A stretch of 39,735 nucleotides of DNA from Chloroflexota bacterium (GCA_029559155.1 JAKQCM010000128.1:1-39735), one strand, 5' to 3'; shown: positions 23,696 to 32,586, counted from the first letter of the stretch. Notes: generated from the sequence alone by a model not told the origin. Numbers and translations: made by a program.

Positions 23696-26600
23696 TCAGG
23701 TGGCCAGAAGCTGGTTGTAGAGGTCGGTGGTAACGGCCGTTGGCCCAACCCCCAGTTCTTTTTGCAAATAATCCACACAGCGATGATACGTGCGCAGCGC
23801 CTGGGCGCGGTTTCCCAGTTCGCCATAAGCCGTCATCATCAGGCGGTAGGCCTGCTCCCAACAGTTGTCTTGCGCCAAAATAGTCTGGCAGACGTGGATA
23901 GTCTCTTCCCACAGCCCTTCATCGGCCAGCGCCTGCGCCAGCCGATCAGCCGAGCGGAGATAGAGGGCGATCAGTCGCTCGCGTTCTTCGCTGCACCACT
24001 CTTCATAGCGGCATTCGCTCAAAAATTCACCCTGGTGCAGGACAACGGCCTGGCGATAGGCCTGTATGGCCTGCGCCCGATCGTTGTTTAGCAGGCGGTC
24101 GCCTTCCTCCACCGCTTGTTCAAAGCCCACCACATCCAGCCATACGTCAGCTTCGGGGCGTAGACCGTAGAGTGTGCCATCGCGCAGCACAAAAGCGGAT
24201 GGCGCACGGGGCGACCGTTCCGGTTCCAGAGCCTGGCAGAGGGCGTTGAAAGCGATTTTTAGATTGCGACGGCCGTTTTCCGGGTCCAATTCCGGCCATA
24301 ACAAATCAATAATCTGGTCGCGGTCTAGCACTTCCTGGCGGCGCGCGAGCAAAAGCTGTAAAAGTTGGCGGGCAGTTTTGCGCTGCCACTCTTTGGGCGA
24401 CACCCATTCGGCTCCGCGCCAAACATTGAACTGACCCAACGATTGCACCCGAAGTTGATAACCGGGATGCAGGGTAAGCGCCGAAAAGCCGAGCTGCTTC
24501 AGCAATTGTTGGGCATAAACGGCCTCCAGTTCCGCTTCGCGAGCCGCCAGAAGCAGCGGCACCAACGAGCGCGGATCCGGCGGCCCGATGATGGTGCGTT
24601 TGGTGAAAAGGTAGTCGTATTTGTAGATGCGCGCCAGACGCAGCAAATCTTCCAGACCGGCATGTACCAGGTTCATTTCGCCTTGCCGCTGCCAGGTGAG
24701 GCACTGCCAGAGGAGGGCCAGCGCTTCGCCATAGGTGTCGTTGCATTCGCGGAATGCGGCCAACGCGACCGACAGCTCGCGGGTGGCTTCTGGTATCTGG
24801 CGGGCCAGCGAATAACTCGCGCCCAACGAGAGGCGAATCAACGCTTCGATCCATTCGTCGCCGGCGCTTTGGGCAATGTCGATGCCTAGATTGGCGGCGT
24901 GGGCAGCTTCGGCCAGATGGCCGCGAAAGCCGTAGACCTGGCAAATCCCCCAATACGATTCAACTCTCAGACGAGGAACCATCAACTTTTCGCTGATGGT
25001 GATGCATTGGTGGAAGCAGCGATTGGCTTCTTCGTAACCCTGCTCGTCTTTTTGCAAGAGCCAGGCGTGGCCCTGGCGCATGTAGCCAACGGCCGTAATA
25101 AACGGTGACTGCAACATTTGCCCGCGCTGCATTCCCTGCGTGGCGAAGGCGTGGGCTTGCTCGCGCTCGCCCTGAAACGCCAGGACCAATGAGAGCAGCA
25201 GCGGCGTTTCTCGGTGGGCGCGAGGGCGCAGCACCGGTTCTTGCTGCTCCTGATGGATGCGTTCCTCCAGTAGTTGGCGGGCTTCGGCCAGGCGGCCGGT
25301 GCGCAGCAGCACCCGAACCGAAAGTTCGGCTTCGGCCGGGCCTTCCTGGCGCAGGTCGCGGGCCTGTTGGCGGTAGGTTTCAGATTCTTCCAGATGACCG
25401 AGGTTGAGCATGTTTTCGGCCAGCAGCTCCAGCAGGCGGGCGCGGCTTTCGCGGTCTTCCAGGCCATCGGTGATGCGCATGGCTTCTTGCAGCAGTTGTT
25501 CGGCCTGACTGGGGTTTACGGTGTCCAGGTAGACGCGGGCCTGCCCGCGCAGCGCTTGCCCAATTTCGCGCATGTTGCCGTGGGCGCGGGCGCGGGTTTC
25601 GGCTTGTTGGTACCAGCCCAGGGCTTCATCGAAGCGGCTGTGCAGCCGGGCGATGTCGCCCAGGCAAACCAGCAGGGCGGGGTGGGTTTCCAGCACGTCG
25701 GGCGGCAGGCTGCCAATCCAACCGGCAAGCAGGGGCAGACGGCCGTTGCGGACCATGCGGCGGCCTAAGTCATCGAGGATAACGGCCGTTTCTGCAAACT
25801 CTCCGGCGGCTAGTAGGTGGTGGATGGTTTTTTCTTCATCCCCTTTTTGGCGGTAGTAGTCGGCGGCGCGGCGGTGGACGGTTTGGGCGGTGGCTGCATC
25901 CAGCTGGTTGGATAAAATTTCGCGTAGCAAGTTATGGTAACGCACGACCCCATCACCCAAAGAGACGACAAAGAGGCTGTTTTCTTGCAAGTAGCGCAAG
26001 ATTTGTTCGCTGTCCTGGGCGTGGCGCAGGTGGTTGCAGATGGTGGGGTCCATTTCGGGGAGAACGGCCGTTTCGCGCAAAAAAGCCTGAATGTCGGGCG
26101 CTTCTTGAGCCAGCACTTCCTGCACCAGGAAGTTAAACAGATCGCTGGATGTGCCGGAGAGTTGGGCCAGGGCGTCGTTCAGGGTGGTGTGGGTATCGCT
26201 TTGCCAGCGCTGCCAGACAAGCTGCAAGGCGATAGCCCAGCCCTCGCTTTTGGAAGCTAGCTGGCTGACTTGCTCGGCGGTCAGGTTGAGGCGATATTGC
26301 TCTTCGAATAAGGCCTGGATTTCTTCCGGGGTGAAGGCCATTTCCGCCTGATCGATTTCCAGCAACTGCCCGCGCACCTGCCAATTAAACAGTGTGGGGA
26401 GCTTGAGTGGGTAGCGGGTGGAGAGAATGGTGTGCAAGCTTGTCGGGGCGCGTCCGATCAGTCGGTCGATGATGCGCAGCGGGTCGCCGCTGTCTTCCAG
26501 CAGATGCACATCGTCCAGCACCAGGAAGATGGGGTCGGCAGTGTATTCCGTGAGGGCATTGACGAGCATGTCGACGGCCGTTGCCCAGGGTAGCGGCGTG

Positions 26601-26962
26601 CTGCTTTGGTCCCAGGCTTCTAAAATAGTGAGCGGAGCATTGGAAAAGCCGGGCAGAGTGCCGGCGAAGCCGTGGTAGAGGTGCAAAAGCAAGCGCAGCG
26701 GATCGACGTCGTTGTCATCGAGGTGATACCAGACAAGATGGGGGGTAACGGCCGTGAGCGCTGTGAGGGCTGTGCTTTTGCCATAACCTGCTCCAGCCAG
26801 GACGACGGTCAGGCGATAATCGGCTGCTTCCATTAAGCGGCGTGTCAGCCGCGGGCGTTCCAGAGTGCGTTTGGGCAGGAAAGGAGGGATTAGTTTTGTG
26901 CGGACGACATAATTTTCTGGGTACACAACCAAATTTTCCGAACTAAGGCGCGACGGCGGCAA
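23696..26962 (-). CDS. Large STAND-type transcriptional regulator with MalT-like NTPase, TPRs and C-terminal BTAD domain
   Basis: 1088 aa. The N-terminus LIPPFLPKRTLERPRL and Walker A AGAGYGKST (about 52-60), followed by LVWYHLDDND and FLVLDDVHLLED, mark a MalT/LuxR-type STAND ATPase (about 15-340). TPR-like helical repeats span about 370-830. The C-terminal LRVQSLGQFNVWRG (from about 837) begins an OmpR-like DNA-binding domain of SARP type, followed by a BTAD domain (about 940-1088: ADVWLDVVGFEQAV, GEFLSECRYEEWC). It should be an ATP-switch transcription activator that responds to a ligand or inhibitor protein. It starts at TTG 26962, overlapping the stop of the upstream binding-protein gene by 20 bases; a GTG about 12 codons downstream is an alternative. 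It is the last gene of a five-gene unit. Confidence 0.9.
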   Translation of the reverse strand: MPPSRLSSENLVVYPENYVVRTKLIPPFLPKRTLERPRLTRRLMEAADYRLTVVLAGAGYGKSTALTALTAVTPHLVWYHLDDNDVDPLRLLLHLYHGFAGTLPGFSNAPLTILEAWDQSSTPLPWATAVDMLVNALTEYTADPIFLVLDDVHLLEDSGDPLRIIDRLIGRAPTSLHTILSTRYPLKLPTLFNWQVRGQLLEIDQAEMAFTPEEIQALFEEQYRLNLTAEQVSQLASKSEGWAIALQLVWQRWQSDTHTTLNDALAQLSGTSSDLFNFLVQEVLAQEAPDIQAFLRETAVLPEMDPTICNHLRHAQDSEQILRYLQENSLFVVSLGDGVVRYHNLLREILSNQLDAATAQTVHRRAADYYRQKGDEEKTIHHLLAAGEFAETAVILDDLGRRMVRNGRLPLLAGWIGSLPPDVLETHPALLVCLGDIARLHSRFDEALGWYQQAETRARAHGNMREIGQALRGQARVYLDTVNPSQAEQLLQEAMRITDGLEDRESRARLLELLAENMLNLGHLEESETYRQQARDLRQEGPAEAELSVRVLLRTGRLAEARQLLEERIHQEQQEPVLRPRAHRETPLLLSLVLAFQGEREQAHAFATQGMQRGQMLQSPFITAVGYMRQGHAWLLQKDEQGYEEANRCFHQCITISEKLMVPRLRVESYWGICQVYGFRGHLAEAAHAANLGIDIAQSAGDEWIEALIRLSLGASYSLARQIPEATRELSVALAAFRECNDTYGEALALLWQCLTWQRQGEMNLVHAGLEDLLRLARIYKYDYLFTKRTIIGPPDPRSLVPLLLAAREAELEAVYAQQLLKQLGFSALTLHPGYQLRVQSLGQFNVWRGAEWVSPKEWQRKTARQLLQLLLARRQEVLDRDQIIDLLWPELDPENGRRNLKIAFNALCQALEPERSPRAPSAFVLRDGTLYGLRPEADVWLDVVGFEQAVEEGDRLLNNDRAQAIQAYRQAVVLHQGEFLSECRYEEWCSEERERLIALYLRSADRLAQALADEGLWEETIHVCQTILAQDNCWEQAYRLMMTAYGELGNRAQALRTYHRCVDYLQKELGVGPTAVTTDLYNQLLAT

Positions 26963-28271
26963 CCGCTTCTGCGGCGGCGACGGCCGGGGTTTTACTGAGG
27001 GAAATCACATCAAAGACGGCGTTTCCCAGGGCAGACATGATGGCTGTGTTGGCTGCCAGGGGCATGGGGATGGCGCGCTGCAATTCTTCTTGGGCAAAAT
27101 TGGCATAGGGGTCGTCGGCGGGCCAGGTGTCCAGGGCTGCCGGGTTGGCGGGCAAAATTTGGCTTTCCTGGCTCCAACTGCCTGAATTTTCGGGCGTTGT
27201 GAGGAAAGTGATCAGTTCTGCAGCCAGCGCTTTTTTCTGAATGTCGGGGGTTGTGATGGCCCAGGCCCAGCCGTTGATGATTGCCGGCAAGGGTGCGTCT
27301 AAACCGGGGATGGCGGCATATCGGGGCGTGTAACCGGTAATGATGCTTTGCAAAAACACATCGGAGGAAGTGAGCGCATTGTCGGTGGAGCCATCCCGTA
27401 CCAGTAGCACGCCATCGGCGAGGTTGGTGATGTTGCTGCTTTGCTGCAGGATGAAGCCATTGGAACGGCCGTTATAAAGTTGTTCCAGCGCGACGGTTAA
27501 CGGGGCCGCTTCCAACGCGGGTTGCCCGGCTTCGTTGGTCAATTTTCCACCGGCCGCCAGGTAAAATTGCAGGGCTAATCGGGCGCCATCGGGGCCGGCT
27601 GCCGGGAAAACCATATGTTTTGTGGTGTCGGAAATAAAATCTGACCAGATCAAAGGAACTGTGGTGGTGATAACGGTGCTGTATTCCAGGTGCAGCATCT
27701 CGGTAAGGGCGAAGGGGAGGCCGACGAGATGGCTGGCGTTATAGGCCCATTCCTGAGCCGGCGCAAAAAGTTGGTCAACGGCCGTGGGGTCGAGAAAATC
27801 CTCCATCGGCAGGATTAACCCTTCGGTAGCGGCGGCAGAGAGTTGGGTAACGGGCAAGGCGATGAGATCTGGCAGCACGGCCGGAGCGACGTTACGACCG
27901 GTGCGCAAGTAGTTCAGGGTGCCTCCCAGGCCGTTGGTGGGTTTTTGCTCGACGATGATTTCCAGGTCTGGGTGAGCGCCGTTGAAAGCGAGCAGTTGGT
28001 CAGATAGGGTCACGGCTCCGGATTCGGTGCGGGAGGCAACGGCTGGCGGCAGCCAGATGATGAGCGAATTGCTTGTGGGGGTGAGGGTGGCGGCGATGGT
28101 GAAACTGGGCGTGTTTTGGGCGGATGGCGTAAAGAGGGTGGCCGGCGTGGAAGGAACGGCCGTGGCTGACGCATCGGTTTGGCTCTCGGCCGGATTTAGC
28201 AGCGCGCAAGCCGCCAACAGCAAGAGCAGGCTGGTACATCCAATGGCGAGCAACAGGCGGCGTATCAACAT
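26943..28271 (-). CDS. Family 1 extracellular solute-binding lipoprotein (sugar-type)
   Basis: 442 aa. The signal peptide ends in lipobox LLAAC (Cys22), followed by a Ser/Thr/Pro-rich tether to about residue 65. The rest is a SBP_bac_1-type periplasmic-binding fold: LLAFNGAHPDLEIIVEQKP, LPDLIALPVTQLSAAA, GWAWAITTPDIQKKALAAELITFLTTPENSGSW. Such proteins bind sugars or similar solutes for import. However, the adjacent ABC genes are of the ABC-2 (exporter) class, and no sugar-importer permeases are present. It may act as a sensor for the large regulator whose gene overlaps its end, or partner with permeases elsewhere. No Shine-Dalgarno precedes ATG 28271; it lies 13 bases after the small zinc-finger gene. 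Confidence 0.85.
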   Translation of the reverse strand: MLIRRLLLAIGCTSLLLLLAACALLNPAESQTDASATAVPSTPATLFTPSAQNTPSFTIAATLTPTSNSLIIWLPPAVASRTESGAVTLSDQLLAFNGAHPDLEIIVEQKPTNGLGGTLNYLRTGRNVAPAVLPDLIALPVTQLSAAATEGLILPMEDFLDPTAVDQLFAPAQEWAYNASHLVGLPFALTEMLHLEYSTVITTTVPLIWSDFISDTTKHMVFPAAGPDGARLALQFYLAAGGKLTNEAGQPALEAAPLTVALEQLYNGRSNGFILQQSSNITNLADGVLLVRDGSTDNALTSSDVFLQSIITGYTPRYAAIPGLDAPLPAIINGWAWAITTPDIQKKALAAELITFLTTPENSGSWSQESQILPANPAALDTWPADDPYANFAQEELQRAIPMPLAANTAIMSALGNAVFDVISLSKTPAVAAAEAVAAVAP

Positions 28272-28284
28272 GAGAAAATGACGT

Positions 28285-28497
28285 CTAATCCAGATTGGTC
28301 AGTGTAATTGGGTCTTGTTGGGGTTTGCATTCGCCGCACCAGATTGCGCCGGCAACAACAAAGGCTTTGTAGGTGTTGGCCTGGGTGCGGTAGCTGTGGA
28401 GGATATAAGGCATTTCTTGGCTGTGAGTTTTACAGACGGCGCGCCCACAAAAGCGGCAGATGGCGTGCGACGGCCGTTCACAATGCCAGCATTCCAT
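28285..28497 (-). CDS. Small Cys/His-rich protein, B-box-like zinc finger
   Basis: 70 aa. The Cys/His spacing is Cys3-x2-Cys6, Cys14-x2-Cys17, Cys22, His25 and a distal Cys54-x2-Cys57, within MECWHCERPSHAICRFCGRAVCKTH and AIWCGECK. This resembles a B-box or cross-brace fold binding two zincs, a type found fused or adjacent to membrane proteins in bacteria. No enzymatic motif is visible. It starts four bases after the ABC-2 permease stop (TGA-CCTT-ATG), so it is almost certainly translated by reinitiation and works with that transporter operon. An adaptor or assembly role is inferred only from context. Confidence 0.75.
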   Translation of the reverse strand: MECWHCERPSHAICRFCGRAVCKTHSQEMPYILHSYRTQANTYKAFVVAGAIWCGECKPQQDPITLTNLD

Positions 28498-28501
28498 AAG
28501 G

Positions 28502-29338
28502 TCACTCGGTTAGATCCATGTCTTTGTTGGCAAAAATATCGGCGGCCAACATGATCAATAAAGTGGCATACAACAACAACACGGCCGGGGCCAGCGCCTG
28601 GGAGGTGTTAAAACTACCGGCGACGACGGCGTCGGCAATGGCATGGAAGGGCCAGAAAGGCAGGCTAAACAGGTTGCTCAGGGCAGCCGGTCCATCTTGT
28701 TGCAGCCAGCCGGAAAAGGAATTGAGGGGTGATGCGATGATTATCCAGCCGCTGCCCATCATGGAGCGGCTCAGGTCGTTGAGGCGCAAAATGAGCCAGG
28801 TGGTGAGGCTGCTCTTGGTGTTGAGGCTTTGGCCAACCAGGAAAATGGCGATGAGGCCAAACAGGATAATGCGCGACCAACCAGAGGCTACAAAATCGGT
28901 GGCGTGCAGGGCGAGAACGGCCGTGAGAGCATTCAGCGCCAGCCAGATGGGTGGGATCAACATAATTTGGGCCAGGGGCAAATCTGGGCCGCGAAATAGC
29001 GCCAGCACAGCCAGCAACAGTTGTAAGGTGGTGGCAAAGAGGACGGATGTGAGGAGAACGGCCGTTAGATATTCCACCCGGCTTGGCAGGCGCACAACCC
29101 AGGCCACATGAGCTGCCTGATTGGCGCGCGAGGCAATGGTTAACGTAGAGAGAAATGTCAGCCCCACGCCAAACGCCGCCAAAACCAAAATATAATACGA
29201 CGCATCTGGCGTCCGTTGGTCAGGCGAAAACATCACCCGCCAATAAGCCAGACTGAGCAAAATGTACATCAATCCAGTGAGTGATCGTAAAAGGCTACGG
29301 AAAAAATAACCCGACAAAGCCAAAATGCGTTGAGTCAT
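28502..29338 (-). CDS. ABC-2-type transporter permease
   Basis: 278 aa with six predicted membrane helices (about 12-32, 48-68, 95-118, 125-150, 160-178 and 245-268). There is no sequence motif specific enough to name a substrate. Pairing with the ATPase gene, which overlaps its start by four bases (ATGA), makes it the membrane subunit of an ABC-2-like efflux or membrane-remodelling transporter. As only one permease gene is present, it probably forms a homodimer. Its stop is followed at four bases by the small zinc-finger gene. Confidence 0.82.
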   Translation of the reverse strand: MTQRILALSGYFFRSLLRSLTGLMYILLSLAYWRVMFSPDQRTPDASYYILVLAAFGVGLTFLSTLTIASRANQAAHVAWVVRLPSRVEYLTAVLLTSVLFATTLQLLLAVLALFRGPDLPLAQIMLIPPIWLALNALTAVLALHATDFVASGWSRIILFGLIAIFLVGQSLNTKSSLTTWLILRLNDLSRSMMGSGWIIIASPLNSFSGWLQQDGPAALSNLFSLPFWPFHAIADAVVAGSFNTSQALAPAVLLLYATLLIMLAADIFANKDMDLTE

Positions 29339-30207
29339 TGGACAGCCTCGGCATAAATTTCTGATAACGAGACACGGTTGTGCTCCACTCGCACCACGTC
29401 ATAACCGGCTTCCAATAGCATCACCAACACCTGTCGGCGCATGAACATGGCCTCTCCTTTCAGCACAATCAGCTCGTCCTTTACCTCAATCGCGTCATGC
29501 AAGGCCAATAGCGATACGCCAAATTCCTCCAGGGGCTTATTGGCGCGAATGCGAATGTGCGATTGCGCGGCCATCGCCTGCGCCATGCTGTTTTCGTAGT
29601 GAACCTGACCACGGTTCAGAATAACCAGATGGGTGCAAACCTGAGTGACTTCCGGCAGGTGATGGGTACTCATGACAATGGTTTTTCCGGCCTCGTGCAG
29701 GCTGTGAATGACCTCGTAAACTTCAGACTGCCCCGACGGGTCTAGCCCGTTGCTGGGTTCATCTAACAGCAGCAGCGGTGGGTCGCCGATGAGGATTTGC
29801 GCCAGACCCAGGCGTTGACGCATCCCCTTTGAGCATTCCTTGATCCGTTTGTTGGCCGCGCTTTGCAAATTTACCTTTGCCAGGCTGGCGTCTACCGCGC
29901 GCCTGGCTTGCGGCCCGGAAAGGTTGCTTAATTTGGCTACTTGCTGCAGGTATTCATGGACACGTAAGTGATTGGGAAATAAAAGCCTTTCCGGTTTATA
30001 GCCGATTTTGGGCCAGACGCCGCCAGCCGGTTTGATTCTCCCTGCGGAAGGGGAGGAAACGCCGGCGATAAGCTTAAAAAGGGTCGTCTTGCCGGCGCCA
30101 TTGGGACCCAACAGCCCGACGACTTCCCCTGTGGGGATTTGCAGCGTGACATGATCGAGCGCGGTTAGATTTAGATATTTTTTGGTGACGTTACTAATTT
30201 CAATCAC
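29335..30207 (-). CDS. ABC transporter ATP-binding protein (ABC-2/CcmA-type)
   Basis: 290 aa. Walker A GPNGAGKTTLF, signature CSKGMRQRLGLAQ, Walker B LLLLDEPSNGLDPSG and H-loop MSTHHLPEV are all present. The C-terminal extension of about 80 residues (from about 210: IRIRANKPLEEFG...VLLEAGYDVVRVEHNRVSLSEIYAEAV) is the DUF4162-like tail common in ABC-2 exporters. It starts at GTG 30207 with AAGG seven bases upstream and is the first gene of the five-gene minus-strand unit. It contains no ACGGCCGT motif, unlike most neighbours. Confidence 0.93.
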   Translation of the reverse strand: MIEISNVTKKYLNLTALDHVTLQIPTGEVVGLLGPNGAGKTTLFKLIAGVSSPSAGRIKPAGGVWPKIGYKPERLLFPNHLRVHEYLQQVAKLSNLSGPQARRAVDASLAKVNLQSAANKRIKECSKGMRQRLGLAQILIGDPPLLLLDEPSNGLDPSGQSEVYEVIHSLHEAGKTIVMSTHHLPEVTQVCTHLVILNRGQVHYENSMAQAMAAQSHIRIRANKPLEEFGVSLLALHDAIEVKDELIVLKGEAMFMRRQVLVMLLEAGYDVVRVEHNRVSLSEIYAEAVQ

Positions 30208-30276
30208 GAGTTGACCTTAGAGTTGAGTCTTAACGAGCAGTTTGATGTTGATGGATTCTACTCATTGGTTAGTTTA

Positions 30277-30333
30277 CCACAGGCGGCATTGGCGGCAATG
30301 GGCATTGGCGGCAATGGGCATTGCCGTCTGTGG
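30277..30333. repeat. Tandem 16-bp repeat within an imperfect hairpin
   Basis: GGCATTGGCGGCAATG occurs at 30285-30300 and 30301-30316, with a partial third copy from 30317. Flanking arms CCACAGGCGGCATTG (30277-30291) and CATTGCCGTCTGTGG (30319-30333) pair at 13 of 15 positions. Each unit is itself a near-palindrome (CATTG-gcgg-CAATG), so several alternative hairpins are possible. Confidence 0.85.
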
Positions 30334-30445
30334 GAATCAATGAGGGATGAGAATCCGGGCATGTGCTGGCAGCAGTTTCTGCATGCCGCCCCAATTGCTT
30401 CGATTAGGCGTTGCTAATTGAAAACCTGCGTGGGTTGAACCGGAC

Positions 30446-30474
30446 TAGACGGCCGTCCTTGAGACTGTTATAAT
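30446..30474 (+). promoter_or_regulatory. secG promoter
   Basis: TAGACG (30446-30451), 17 bases, then a perfect TATAAT (30469-30474) preceded by TGT, giving an extended -10. The -35 overlaps an ACGGCCGT copy. The expected start leaves a leader of about 75 bases containing a GCCCG...CGGGC hairpin. Confidence 0.7.
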
Positions 30475-30555
30475 GCCCGTTTGGTTTATCCGGGCGACAA
30501 GCATCATTCTGCTACAGTCCGGGTAGAGAATAAATCATTTTGAAGAGGTAGTGAT

Positions 30556-30801
30556 ATGCAAGCATGGGCCCCTTATTTGGGAGTAATTGAAATCATTTTA
30601 GCGGTTGTGTTGACCGTTTTGGTGCTGCTGCAAACAAAAGGCGGCGGTCTGGGCGGCTTTATGGGCGGCGGTGATTCGGGCGGTAGTTTTAGAACCCGTC
30701 GGGGTGTGGAAGCGACGATGCACCAGGTTACAATCGGACTTTCTATTCTCTTTTTTATCAACACCATTTTAGCGTTCCTCGCCTGGGGACAAGTCGTTTG
30801 A
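30556..30801 (+). CDS. secG: Preprotein translocase subunit SecG
   Basis: 81 aa, normal SecG size, with two membrane helices (about 7-25 and 55-75) separated by the Gly-rich loop LLQTKGGGLGGFMGGGDSGGSF and RTRRGVEATMHQVT, the family hallmark. It stabilises the SecYEG channel. ATG 30556 follows GAAGAGG. It has its own promoter and a hairpin terminator 40 bases after the stop, so it is probably transcribed alone. Confidence 0.93.
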   Translation: MQAWAPYLGVIEIILAVVLTVLVLLQTKGGGLGGFMGGGDSGGSFRTRRGVEATMHQVTIGLSILFFINTILAFLAWGQVV

Positions 30802-30842
30802 CAGTTGGCGTTCACGCTGACGTCTCTTTTGATTTAGCTGAG

Positions 30843-30891
30843 AAACGTGAAACAGGGCGCAGGAATGGGCGCTTTGTTTCACGTTTTATTG
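30843..30891 (+). terminator. Strong hairpin terminator after secG
   Basis: AAACGTGAAACA (30843-30854) pairs perfectly with TGTTTCACGTTT (30875-30886), with further GC pairing inside (GGGCGC/GCGC), and is followed by TTATTG. It sits between secG and the binding-protein gene, whose real ATG is at 30898. Confidence 0.75.
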
Positions 30892-30897
30892 TGTGTC

Positions 30898-32586
30898 ATG
30901 AACATTAATCTTAGATGGCAGGTGTTGTTAGCCGGGGTGGCGTTCGCCCTGGTGGTTGCCTTGTTATCTTTTCAGGCCCAGTCTGCCAGTTTTTGTTCGG
31001 TTCGTGTGCCGGCCGCCGGTGGCGATTTTGTCGAAGGGGTGGTTGGCGCGCCGCGAAGTTTGAACCCTCTTTTAAGTGATTTGTACCCGGTAGATCGTGA
31101 ATTAACGAGCCTGATCTTTGATGGGTTGACGCGGTATGATGCGTCTGGTGCGTTGGTTCCGGCTTTGGCTGAACGTTGGGTGGTGAGCGAGGACGGCCGT
31201 TCCGTAACCTTTACCTTACGTGACGACCTGCTGTGGCATGATGGCGAGCCGGTTACGGCCGTCGATGTCGCGTTCACCTACGGCCTGCTGCAAAATGAAG
31301 CATTCCCCGGTCCGCCCGCCCTGGCCGAGTTGTGGCGAAGCGTCACCATCGAACAAACCGATGCGCAGACCATCGTGTTTACTCTGGCGGAACCGTTCTC
31401 GCCATTTCTAGCCGAAACGACGCGGGGGATTTTGCCGCAGCATTTGTTGGCCAACGTGCCCGTTGCCCAGCTGGCCGAGGCGGATTTTAATCAGGCGCCG
31501 GTAGGGACTGGGCCGTTTATGGTTGATCCGGCGAACAACTGGCAGCGAGACGGCCGTCTCCGCCTCATCCCCAATCCAGCCGATTGGCGCGAAGGAACCC
31601 AAATCGCCGCCCTGACCTTCCAGTTCTTCCCTTCCGAGGCCGATTTGATGCAAGCATTTGCAGCCGGCTCTATTCACGCCATCAACCGAGTAAGCGCCGC
31701 TGCGCTGCCCAGCGTGGCCGCCATGCCGGACGTGCGCTTGTTTACGGCGCCAGAACCGACTTACACGGCCGTGTGGTTTAATCTGCGCCAGCCGGCGAAC
31801 GAATTGGTGCGCACCCTATCGGGGCGGCAGGCTTTGGTCGCGGCATTGGACCGGGCTGCATTGGTGGATGTGGCCGTGAACGGCCAGGGGCTTTTGTTTG
31901 AAGGGCCTTATTTGCCTTCGTCGTGGGTCTACAACTCGTCGATATTTACCCCACGGCCGTACGATCCAGGCACAGCTGCGGCGTTGTTGGATACGTCGGG
32001 CTGGCTGTTTGGCGCGGATAGCGGCCTCCGGCAAAAAGACGGTCAGCCGTTAACCCTTCGACTGGTAGCCCTGAACACCCCGCAGCAGACGGCCGTGGCC
32101 GAAACCTTGCGTACTCAGTGGACGGCCGTAGGCGTCGACGCGCAAATCACTTATGCTCAGGATGTCGCTGCGCTGCGCCAGCTGTTGGCGGATGGCGCTT
32201 ATGATGTGGCGGTGGTTACATTCACGCCCTCTGGCGACCCCGACCTGTATGATTTTTGGAGCCAGGAAGCGATTGTGCGCGGGCAAAACTATACCGGCTG
32301 GAACAATCGTCGGGCCAGTGAAGCCTTGGAGGCCGGGCGGCAGGTGTGGGGCATGGAAGAGAGACGGCCGTCTTACGACACCTTCATGCGCTTTTTTGAT
32401 CAGGACATACCGGCGCTGACCCTTTACCAGGACGTCTACACGTATGCCGTTAGCCCGGAAGTCAATGAAGCCCAGATCGGCCTCATCACCCAACCACGCG
32501 ATCGATACAAAACATTTGCCGATTGGTTTTTGCTCTACCGGGATGTTACAGTTGCCTGCCCCGCCGAAAGCGAAGGAAATGGTTAG
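30898..32586 (+). CDS. Family 5 extracellular solute-binding protein (peptide/nickel-type)
   Basis: 562 aa from ATG 30898 (the track's 30847 start lies inside the terminator hairpin). The N-terminus has one hydrophobic segment (about 8-28) without a clear lipobox, so it is a secreted or membrane-anchored form. SBP_bac_5 landmarks are GVVGAPRSLNPLLSD, LIFDGLTRYDASGALVPALAERW, VTFTLRDDLLWHDGEPVTAVDVAFTY and VGTGPFMV. Such proteins bind peptides, nickel chelates or glycosides for Dpp/Opp transporters. No permease or ATPase is adjacent; the fused DppBC permease lies 27 kb away on the same strand and is a conceivable partner. Cys residues near each end of the mature part could form a disulfide. 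Confidence 0.85.
   Translation: MNINLRWQVLLAGVAFALVVALLSFQAQSASFCSVRVPAAGGDFVEGVVGAPRSLNPLLSDLYPVDRELTSLIFDGLTRYDASGALVPALAERWVVSEDGRSVTFTLRDDLLWHDGEPVTAVDVAFTYGLLQNEAFPGPPALAELWRSVTIEQTDAQTIVFTLAEPFSPFLAETTRGILPQHLLANVPVAQLAEADFNQAPVGTGPFMVDPANNWQRDGRLRLIPNPADWREGTQIAALTFQFFPSEADLMQAFAAGSIHAINRVSAAALPSVAAMPDVRLFTAPEPTYTAVWFNLRQPANELVRTLSGRQALVAALDRAALVDVAVNGQGLLFEGPYLPSSWVYNSSIFTPRPYDPGTAAALLDTSGWLFGADSGLRQKDGQPLTLRLVALNTPQQTAVAETLRTQWTAVGVDAQITYAQDVAALRQLLADGAYDVAVVTFTPSGDPDLYDFWSQEAIVRGQNYTGWNNRRASEALEAGRQVWGMEERRPSYDTFMRFFDQDIPALTLYQDVYTYAVSPEVNEAQIGLITQPRDRYKTFADWFLLYRDVTVACPAESEGNG

Larger units (their letters stand above)
30208..30555. other. Divergent intergenic region upstream of secG
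   Basis: This region holds the start region of the minus-strand ABC operon, a tandem 16-bp repeat inside a long hairpin (30277-30333), the secG promoter (30446-30474) and a GCCCG/CGGGC hairpin in the secG leader. The plus-strand ORF 30211-30417 is built from the repeat and looks non-coding. Confidence 0.6.

Noticed and set aside
24306-24953. 215-aa ORF on the minus strand inside the regulator gene
   Set aside because: It is an Arg/Ala/Pro-rich alternative-frame shadow of the STAND/BTAD regulator.
30211-30417. Plus-strand 68-aa ORF
   Set aside because: Much of it consists of the 16-bp tandem repeat. It has no ribosome site and lies in a promoter region.
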